From NCBI GenBank assembly GCA_964350865.1, contig CAYGLJ010000016.1:1-20101 (forward strand): a DNA stretch of 20,101 nt. The letters are read 5' to 3'. A program made the translations under genes and the position numbers. Shown here one piece after another: positions 15,513-20,101 of this stretch (within the stretch, counting starts at the first letter, position 1; every line of letters begins with the position of its first letter). The notes beneath the pieces were generated by a model. The model searched no databases and was not told where the DNA came from. It saw nothing but the letters and a program-made list of their open reading frames with translations. This stretch comes from Pontimonas sp964350865. Its GTDB lineage: Bacteria > Actinomycetota > Actinomycetes > Actinomycetales > Microbacteriaceae.

Positions 15513-15958
15513 TCGCGTGCGCCTTGAAGGGCTAAACCCTCCTCAACCTGGCGCTTAATTCGCCACAGCATTCCCGACATGCCTCTCAGTCGCAGCATGC
15601 TGACAGCATTTTGTAATCCCAATTGCAGCGGGAAGTCTGGCGGGACGCCGAGCACTTGTTCTGGTGACATCCCGTGGAGCCCTTGAACAAGGATGGAGGC
15701 AAACCCCCTGGTAGTAGGTGCTTCCTCAGGAGCAGTCGCGTACACGGTCACTTCCGCGGGAGTGGTTTCCACTGTGATAAACACCGGGGATTGGCACTCT
15801 TCTACCCGCTCCCACGCTTGAGGGTCGACCAGCTCTTCAGGAACCACCGGGAGAGTGTCGGAAAACTCGAGCAGGAGTTGCAGCCGGTCAGGAACACTCA
15901 GCGCCAAGAAGTCTTCGCGGATTGCTGCCAGTGATGGTGGCAGGGAACTCTCTGACAT
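15509..15958 (-). CDS. sufE: SufE family protein, sulfur acceptor
   Basis: A 149-residue protein with the SufE fold: IREDFLALSVPDRLQLLLEFSDTLP (13-37), Cys55 in VEECQSPVFI, the sulfur-accepting cysteine, then GFASILVQGLHGMSPEQVLGVP and a C-terminal LRGMSGMLWRIK helix. SufE takes persulfide sulfur from cysteine desulfurase SufS and passes it to Fe-S assembly. No sufS, sufB, sufC or sufD is nearby. Instead it sits six bases after sseA, a sulfurtransferase, and overlaps the reductase gene. In Mycobacterium tuberculosis sseA and a sufE homologue are likewise adjacent (from memory: Rv3283 and Rv3284), so the pair probably acts together. The ATG at 15956-15958 is the natural start, though its AGG ribosome site is weak. 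Confidence 0.92.
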   Translation of the reverse strand: MSESSLPPSLAAIREDFLALSVPDRLQLLLEFSDTLPVVPEELVDPQAWERVEECQSPVFITVETTPAEVTVYATAPEEAPTTRGFASILVQGLHGMSPEQVLGVPPDFPLQLGLQNAVSMLRLRGMSGMLWRIKRQVEEGLALQGARE

Positions 15959-15964
15959 CAGGAC

Positions 15965-16858
15965 CTAAGGGGCCTCACCGGGCTGGTCACCGGTCGCGAT
16001 GGGGACTCGCACTGCAGAACCCCATTCGGTCCAGGACCCGTCGTAGTTCTTAACGTTCTCAAAGCCCAGGAGATACTTCATCACAAACCAAGTGTGGCTG
16101 GAGCGCTCGCCAATTCTGCAGTAGGTAATGATGTCGTCACCGGGGCGGAACCCCTGTTTCTCCAGGTAAATATCGACTAGATCGCTATGGGACTTGAACC
16201 GCCCGTCTTCCGTTGCGGCGCTCGCCCATGGAATGCTCTTCGCGGTCGGGATGTGCCCTCCGCGCAGCGCTCCCTCTTCAGGGTAGGCCGGCATGTGGGT
16301 GCGCTCTCCGGAGTACTCCTCTGGGCTCCGCACGTCAATGAGTGGCTTGCCGAGATGGCCCAGCACGTCCTCCTTGAAAGCTCGAATATCGTCGTCGTTG
16401 CGCTCGATGACGGGATATGTCGAGGGGGAGGGACTGGGGACGTCCTTCGTCAGTGGTAGACCCTGAGAGACCCAGGCGTCACGACCGCCGTTGAGCAATC
16501 GGACGTCTTCGTGTCCAAAGAGGGTGAATACCCAGAGTGTGTAGGCGGCCCACCAATTGCTCTTATCGCCGTAGATGACGACGGTGTCGCTGCGAGAGAT
16601 CCCCTTCCTCGACATCAATTCTGCAAAGTCTTCTCCCTGGAGGTAATCCCGAACAACGGGGTCATTGAGTTCGGTGTGCCAATCGATCTTGACGGCGCCG
16701 GGAATGTGACCGGTGTCATAGAGGAGGACATCCTCGTTGGATTCCAGGATGACTAAACCTTCGGTTCCTGCGTTTTCTTGAAGCCAGGCCGTTGTCACGA
16801 GCCGCTCGGGGTGAGCGTAATCCGCTAGTTCGGGAGAGGGGTCAGTGGGAATGGGCAC
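15965..16858 (-). CDS. sseA: Thiosulfate/mercaptopyruvate sulfurtransferase, two-domain rhodanese
   Basis: A 297-residue protein of two rhodanese domains. The N-terminal, inactive one covers about 20-138 (DTGHIPGAVKIDW, VVIYGDKSNWWAAYTLWVF), the C-terminal, active one about 150-285 with RGGHIPTAKSIPW and the active-site loop CRIGERS, Cys247 being the sulfur carrier. Loops of the form CRxGxRx are typical of thiosulfate sulfurtransferases, while the gene is named sseA in mycobacteria. It transfers sulfur from thiosulfate or mercaptopyruvate to a thiol acceptor; the neighbouring SufE is the likely partner. It starts with GTG at 16856-16858 behind a good GAAGGAG and heads the seven-gene - strand run. 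Its upstream region holds a nested inverted repeat that ends four bases before the ribosome site. Confidence 0.92.
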   Translation of the reverse strand: MPIPTDPSPELADYAHPERLVTTAWLQENAGTEGLVILESNEDVLLYDTGHIPGAVKIDWHTELNDPVVRDYLQGEDFAELMSRKGISRSDTVVIYGDKSNWWAAYTLWVFTLFGHEDVRLLNGGRDAWVSQGLPLTKDVPSPSPSTYPVIERNDDDIRAFKEDVLGHLGKPLIDVRSPEEYSGERTHMPAYPEEGALRGGHIPTAKSIPWASAATEDGRFKSHSDLVDIYLEKQGFRPGDDIITYCRIGERSSHTWFVMKYLLGFENVKNYDGSWTEWGSAVRVPIATGDQPGEAP

Positions 16859-16872
16859 GGTACTCCTTCAAT

Positions 16873-16930
16873 GGTGCGGTGGGAGCGCCGGGCGAAGCCC
16901 GATACGCTGTCACTAGTCTTCCACCGCACC
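16873..16930. repeat. Nested inverted repeat in the sseA-zapE divergent gap
   Basis: GGTGCGGTGG (16873-16882) and CCACCGCACC (16921-16930) are perfect 10-base inverted arms 38 bases apart. Inside them lie AGCG/CGCT (16884-16887, 16905-16908) and CGGGC-GAA-GCCCG (16889-16901), so the whole element can fold as one extended hairpin. It lies in the 99-base gap between sseA (-) and zapE (+). One end is four bases from the sseA ribosome site, the other 27 bases before the zapE ATG. It may be a structured sseA leader or paired operator half-sites; no T-run follows on either side, so a terminator is unlikely. Confidence 0.6.
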
Positions 16931-16957
16931 CTGAACACTATCGGGGAAAGCTAAGAA

Positions 16958-18004
16958 ATGAGTCAGGTCTCGGTGCCCATCACGTCACTCCTCGATCGTC
17001 ATCCGGTGATGTCCATCGACGCCATGTTGGCTCATTTTGTACCTCCTGCTCAATTCGAGAGCGCAAGTCTCGACTCCTACGTTCCAGATCCTGCTTACCC
17101 CTCTCAAGCCGAAGCGGTGGAGAAGGCTCGGATATTCGTGGCGGGCGCTCCGGCAAAGTCAGGCGGATGGTTCCGATCGGGAGCGAAGACAGCACGTAGC
17201 GCGGCGAAACCAGGGATTTATCTCGACGGCGGATTCGGTGTGGGAAAGACTCACCTTCTCGCGGCGATGTGGCATCTGATTCCTGGCCGCACCTATTACG
17301 GCACGTTTATCGAGTTCACTGCGCTGGTGGGGGCGCTCGGGTACCGAGGAGCAGTGGACCACCTGAAGGGTGCGGCGCTTCTCGCTATCGATGAGTTTGA
17401 GCTGGATGACCCCGGCGACACCATGGTGATGTCCCGTCTTCTGGGAGAGTTAGTGCAGTCGGGAACCCGGCTCGCGGCGACCTCCAACACTCCACCCGCC
17501 GCCTTGGGTGAGGGTCGTTTTGCGGCCGAAGATTTTCTGCGCGAAATCACGGCACTCGCGGACAAGTTCGAAACGGTCCGCATTGACGGTGAGGACTATC
17601 GAAAGCGTGACTTTGAGGGTCACGCTCAGGTGCTCTCGGTAGAAGAAGCCGATCAGCATGTGGCGACAGTGGAGGGCGATGTTGCAGTCGATGACTTTGC
17701 GGACGTGATCACTCATCTGGCGACCATCCATCCAAGTCGATTTGTCGGGCTCGTGGAAGGTCTCGCCGCAGTCTCGTGGCGAGGTGTCACTCAGTTACAC
17801 AATCAAGCTCAAGCATTGCGATTAGTTGCCCTGATTGACCGGCTCTACGATGCCCGAATCCCCATTCTCGCGACCGGTCTTCCCCTTGATGAGGTCTTCG
17901 ACGAGACCATGTTGGGTGGTGGGTATCGCAAGAAATATCTGCGTGCGACGTCGCGACTCATTGCTCTCACACGACTCGGGGTTAATCCCCAGCGGGACCT
18001 CTAG
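16958..18004 (+). CDS. zapE: Cell division protein ZapE (AFG1-family ATPase)
   Basis: A 348-residue protein of the AFG1/ZapE P-loop family. Walker A is GGFGVGKT (91-98), Walker B LLAIDEFELDD (141-151), and TSNTPP (175-180) is the sensor-1 region; the second half contains FVGLVEGLAAVSWRGVTQLHNQAQALRLVALIDRLYD and the conserved C-terminal RATSRLIAL. ZapE is an ATPase that affects FtsZ ring behaviour in Escherichia coli; AFG1 is its mitochondrial relative. The actinobacterial function is inferred. The ATG at 16958 has GGGGAAAG seven bases upstream. It diverges from sseA, and the gap holds a nested inverted repeat. A GC-rich 14-base palindrome follows nine bases after the stop. Confidence 0.92.
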   Translation: MSQVSVPITSLLDRHPVMSIDAMLAHFVPPAQFESASLDSYVPDPAYPSQAEAVEKARIFVAGAPAKSGGWFRSGAKTARSAAKPGIYLDGGFGVGKTHLLAAMWHLIPGRTYYGTFIEFTALVGALGYRGAVDHLKGAALLAIDEFELDDPGDTMVMSRLLGELVQSGTRLAATSNTPPAALGEGRFAAEDFLREITALADKFETVRIDGEDYRKRDFEGHAQVLSVEEADQHVATVEGDVAVDDFADVITHLATIHPSRFVGLVEGLAAVSWRGVTQLHNQAQALRLVALIDRLYDARIPILATGLPLDEVFDETMLGGGYRKKYLRATSRLIALTRLGVNPQRDL

Positions 18005-18012
18005 CGTCTCCC

Positions 18013-18026
18013 GGTGGCATGCCACC
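18013..18026 (+). terminator. Palindrome GGTGGCATGCCACC after zapE, possible weak terminator
   Basis: A perfect 14-base palindrome begins nine bases after the zapE stop. As RNA it would be a five-base stem (GGTGG/CCACC) with a CATG loop, followed by CCTTTG. The T-run is too short for a confident terminator; it could also be a protein-binding site. Confidence 0.35.
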
Positions 18027-18071
18027 CCTTTGAAAAGCGCCGACATTCCACCTTGAGAGACGGCCTTGCCT

Positions 18072-18151
18072 GAAACACAGTCTTAACAATTGGCCGGTCT
18101 CCGAAATCGTTCGGTAACACATGGGCACCCTCGGAGAAACTTTGCTGTCAC
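18072..18151 (+). promoter_or_regulatory. Probable GlnR binding region upstream of amt, three site pairs
   Basis: Three pairs follow the GlnR half-site pattern with six-base spacers (11-base period): GAAAC-n6-TTAAC at 18072-18087, GAAAT-n6-GTAAC at 18103-18118, and GAAAC-n6-GTCAC at 18136-18151. The second and third are in phase over 22 bases (18114 to 18136), with a degenerate GCACC between. GlnR in actinobacteria activates nitrogen-assimilation genes such as amtB. All three lie 58 to 138 bases before the amt ATG, a suitable place for activation. A TATGAC at 18183-18188 may be the -10 box; no good -35 is visible, as expected for an activator-dependent promoter. Confidence 0.65.
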
Positions 18152-18162
18152 ACACTGGGGTC

Positions 18163-18174
18163 CACGTGCACGTG
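18163..18174. repeat. Perfect palindrome CACGTGCACGTG in the amt upstream region
   Basis: A 12-base perfect palindrome of two CACGTG boxes joined, followed by TGCACG, lies between the GlnR-like sites and the probable amt -10. It could be chance in a GTG/CAC-rich stretch, a second operator, or a site occupying the -35 region. Confidence 0.4.
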
Positions 18175-18209
18175 TGCACGCCTATGACAGACACACAAGG
18201 GAGACAACA

Positions 18210-19430
18210 ATGGATTCAGGCCAGTTAGCCTGGGGCATCACCGCCACCGCTTTGGTGTTGCTGATGACCCCTGGCGTCGCTTTCTTCTACGGCGGCCTCG
18301 TTAAAGCAAAGAGCGTCGTCAGCATGATGATGATGAGCTTCGGCTCAATCGCCCTCGTCGGCGTGCTGTGGGTTCTCTACGGCTACAGCATGTCTGCTGT
18401 GGATGGCCCACTTCAGTTCGCAGGAAACCCGTTCTCGGCCTTCAGTCTGGAAGGGCTGGGCAACGAGGATCTCCTCGGAGCGGCATTTGGCGCCACCTTT
18501 GCCATTATCACCGTGGCTCTCATCTCGGGCGCCATCGCGGACCGGGCTCGCTTTGGGCCATGGATGGTCTTCGCCGGTGTATGGGCAACCATCGTTTATT
18601 TCCCCGTAGCAGCGTGGGTCTGGGGTGGCGGTTGGATCCTCGAGCTCGGCGATCTGATGGGCGGCCTGCCTGGCGTTATTGACTACGCCGGTGGAACTGC
18701 TGTTCACATTAACGCGGGTGCTGCGGCCCTTGCTCTGGCAATTGTGCTCGGTCGACGCGTTGTCTTCCAGAAGGGTGCCCACAAGCCCCACAACGTTCCC
18801 CTTGTCCTCCTCGGTGCAGCCTTGCTGTGGTTCGGATGGTTTGGGTTTAACGCTGGTGCCGAGTTCCTCGCTGAGGGTATGCCCGGTGTCGGCTTGATCG
18901 TGGTCAACACCCTTGGTGCTACCGCTGCCGCAATTCTTGGATGGATGGTCGTCGAGAAGCTCAAGGACGGCAAAGCCACCGCTGTGGGCGCCGCATCTGG
19001 AGCTGTCTCTGGCCTTGTTGCCATCACCCCAGCGTGTGCGAACCTCACTCCCGGATTCGCTCTGCTGTTGGGAGTTATTGCGGGCGCGGTGTCCGCGTTC
19101 GCTGTCGATCTGAAGTTCAAGCTCGGTTACGACGATTCCCTGGACGTCGTGGGAATCCACCTTGTCGCCGGCATGATCGGAACCCTGTACCTCGGGTTCT
19201 TCGCCATCGACACGGGGCTGTTCACCGGCGGTGACTTCGGTCAGCTGACAGTGCAGGCCATCGCTGCCTTCGCGGTGCTGCTGTACTCCTTCGTGGTTGC
19301 TTTGCTTCTCGGTTTCGCCATCGAGAAGACCATGGGCTTCCGCGTCACGAGTGAGGATGAGGTCGCAGGTATCGACACCATCGTCCACGGTGAAGAGGGA
19401 TACCAGCTGGAGGAGGACGTTCGCGTCTAA
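18210..19430 (+). CDS. amt: Ammonium transporter
   Basis: Moves ammonium/ammonia across the cytoplasmic membrane. I start it at ATG 18210 (MDSGQLAWG) with AAGGGAGA at 18197-18204; the open frame from 18090 runs through the GlnR-like region. The 406 residues give about eleven hydrophobic segments with the Amt landmarks MTPGVAFFYGGLVKAKSVVSMMM (20-42), GAIADRARFGPW, Asp158 and His166 in DYAGGTAVHINAG, NAGAE, and His317 in VVGIHLVAGMIGTL. His166 and His317 are the twin pore histidines. The C-terminal FRVTSEDEVAGIDTIVHGEEGY is the cytosolic tail that PII proteins contact. No glnK or glnD follows: a strong terminator begins 16 bases after the stop, so it is a single-gene unit. Confidence 0.96.
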   Translation: MDSGQLAWGITATALVLLMTPGVAFFYGGLVKAKSVVSMMMMSFGSIALVGVLWVLYGYSMSAVDGPLQFAGNPFSAFSLEGLGNEDLLGAAFGATFAIITVALISGAIADRARFGPWMVFAGVWATIVYFPVAAWVWGGGWILELGDLMGGLPGVIDYAGGTAVHINAGAAALALAIVLGRRVVFQKGAHKPHNVPLVLLGAALLWFGWFGFNAGAEFLAEGMPGVGLIVVNTLGATAAAILGWMVVEKLKDGKATAVGAASGAVSGLVAITPACANLTPGFALLLGVIAGAVSAFAVDLKFKLGYDDSLDVVGIHLVAGMIGTLYLGFFAIDTGLFTGGDFGQLTVQAIAAFAVLLYSFVVALLLGFAIEKTMGFRVTSEDEVAGIDTIVHGEEGYQLEEDVRV

Positions 19431-19445
19431 CCTCCGATAGTCGGG

Positions 19446-19476
19446 AAGAGGGCCAGTCTTCGGACTGGCCCTCTTT
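19446..19476 (+). terminator. Rho-independent terminator of amt with UUCG tetraloop
   Basis: A perfect 13-base stem, AAGAGGGCCAGTC at 19446-19458 and GACTGGCCCTCTT at 19463-19475, closes a TTCG loop in the stable C(UUCG)G context. The T-run is short (TTT at the end of the stem), but the stem is strong and lies 16 bases after the amt stop. It separates amt from the LysE-type gene. Confidence 0.85.
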
Positions 19477-19505
19477 GCCTGTCCGGAAGGATGGTTTCCC
19501 AGGTC

Positions 19506-19511
19506 TATATT
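19506..19511 (+). promoter_or_regulatory. Candidate -10 box of a leaderless LysE-family transcript
   Basis: TATATT lies at -12 to -7 relative to the GTG at 19518, the leaderless layout also seen at dut, dxs and the DUF3000 gene. The preceding amt terminator means a new promoter is needed in the short gap, which fits. Confidence 0.5.
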
Positions 19512-19517
19512 TGCGAG

Positions 19518-20101
19518 GTGCCCTCTAGCTCGACGCTCGCATCGTTTCTTCTGCTCGCTCTCGTTGTGATTGTGGTACCTGGACCGAGCGTGGTTTTTGT
19601 CATCGGGCGAGCGATGGTCCTCGGAACCAAAGGAGCGATTCAGAGCGTGCTCGGAAACGCAGCCGGCGTTGGTGTTCAGATTGTTGCGGTGTCACTAGGT
19701 GTGGGTGTACTTATCGCGTCGTCCCCCGTGATTTTCGGCACGGTGAAGGTGGTGGGGTCCCTCTTCCTGGTGTACCTCGGAGTCGATGGCATCCGACACC
19801 GAAAAGACTTGAGACTTGAGCTCACCAGTGCGACAACAGCGAGTGCCCGAAAAACTTTGGTGGACAGCTCCATAGTGGGTATTACCAATGCGAAGACCCT
19901 CGTGTTCTTTATCGCCACACTTCCGCTCTTTGTTGAGCAGGAAGGATTTGCTCCGCCAGTTCAGATGCTCATTCTCGGGGCGATGTTCTTCGTGATCGGG
20001 ATCGCCAGCGACATGGTGTGGGCGGTGGCGGCTGGAGTTGCTCGCGCGAGACTTGTGGCGTCACCACGAGGTCTGGAGTGGGTTCGCCTCGCAGGGGGAG
20101 T
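19518..20101 (+). CDS. LysE/RhtB family amino-acid exporter, 3'-truncated
   Basis: The frame is open from GTG 19518 to the window end, 194 residues visible. The start PSSSTLASFLLLALVVIVVPGPSVVFVIGRA shows the first transmembrane segment and the family PGP motif. GTKGAIQSVLGNAAGVGVQIVAVSLGVGVL follows as segment two, VKVVGSLFLVYLGVDGIR as segment three, then a cytosolic loop of about 30 residues, ITNAKTLVFFIATLPLFV, and further hydrophobic segments. That is the layout of LysE/RhtB transporters, which export lysine, arginine, homoserine or threonine; the substrate is unknown. An ATG at 19491 in the same frame would add nine residues and has GGAAGG directly abutting it. I prefer the GTG because TATATT sits six bases upstream, but the choice is uncertain. 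Confidence 0.85.
   Translation, partial: MPSSSTLASFLLLALVVIVVPGPSVVFVIGRAMVLGTKGAIQSVLGNAAGVGVQIVAVSLGVGVLIASSPVIFGTVKVVGSLFLVYLGVDGIRHRKDLRLELTSATTASARKTLVDSSIVGITNAKTLVFFIATLPLFVEQEGFAPPVQMLILGAMFFVIGIASDMVWAVAAGVARARLVASPRGLEWVRLAGG

Noticed and set aside
18345..19388. 347-codon open frame on the - strand inside amt
   Set aside because: Antisense to a fully conserved transporter gene; hydrophilic, low-complexity translation without family features.
1..20101. Search for a mobile element, CRISPR array, toxin-antitoxin, phage or biosynthetic cluster
   Set aside because: No transposase, integrase, repeat array or secondary-metabolism gene is visible; all genes are recognisable actinobacterial core or conserved families in an ordinary order.

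Overview
The window reads as an actinobacterial chromosome, most likely a compact member of the Microbacteriaceae. The grounds are moderately high G+C, GTG starts beside ATG, and a run of families largely confined to actinobacteria (SepH/DUF3071, DUF4193, DUF3093, DUF3710, DUF3159, DUF3000). Genes are packed tightly: many start/stop overlaps are 1 to 4 bases and only two gene-free gaps exceed 200 bases (2021-2234 and 18005-18209). I see no rRNA, tRNA, insertion sequence, prophage or CRISPR array. The genus is not determinable from this piece.

Left part (1-4749): the end of a nucleotide pyrophosphatase/phosphodiesterase-type gene (+) meets sepH (-) tail to tail. sepH and a DUF4193 gene (+) diverge from the first larger gap. 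DUF4193 meets a DUF3093 membrane-protein gene (-), which diverges from dut (+) across only 31 bases. dut, DUF3710 and DUF3159 form a tight + strand operon. Centre (4804-9512): aconitase (acnA) and 1-deoxyxylulose-5-phosphate synthase (dxs), each preceded by a palindrome in its short upstream gap. Right-centre (9509-16858, all - strand): a seven-gene run transcribed from sseA (rhodanese) through sufE, a RibD-C-type reductase, DUF3000, a ribonuclease D-like gene, a thiolase (fadA) and a fused enoyl-CoA hydratase/3-hydroxyacyl-CoA dehydrogenase (fadB). Right end (16958-20101, + strand): zapE, the ammonium transporter amt with GlnR-like sites in its upstream region, a strong UUCG-loop terminator, and a truncated LysE/RhtB exporter.

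Functionally this is core metabolism and housekeeping: nucleotide sanitation (dut), TCA cycle (acnA), isoprenoid entry (dxs), fatty-acid beta-oxidation (fadA-fadB), sulfur relay (sseA-sufE), RNA processing (rnd), cell division (sepH, zapE) and nitrogen uptake (amt). I do not see a mobile or defence system. The interesting signals are in the architecture. All three convergent gene pairs end on one shared CTAG tetranucleotide. Four starts (dut, dxs, DUF3000, lysE) carry a TANNNT box exactly 6 bases upstream, the layout expected for leaderless mRNAs. A nested 58-base inverted repeat lies between sseA and zapE. The amt upstream region has three GAAAC-n6-GTNAC-like pairs. Palindromes of unknown regulator precede acnA and dxs.
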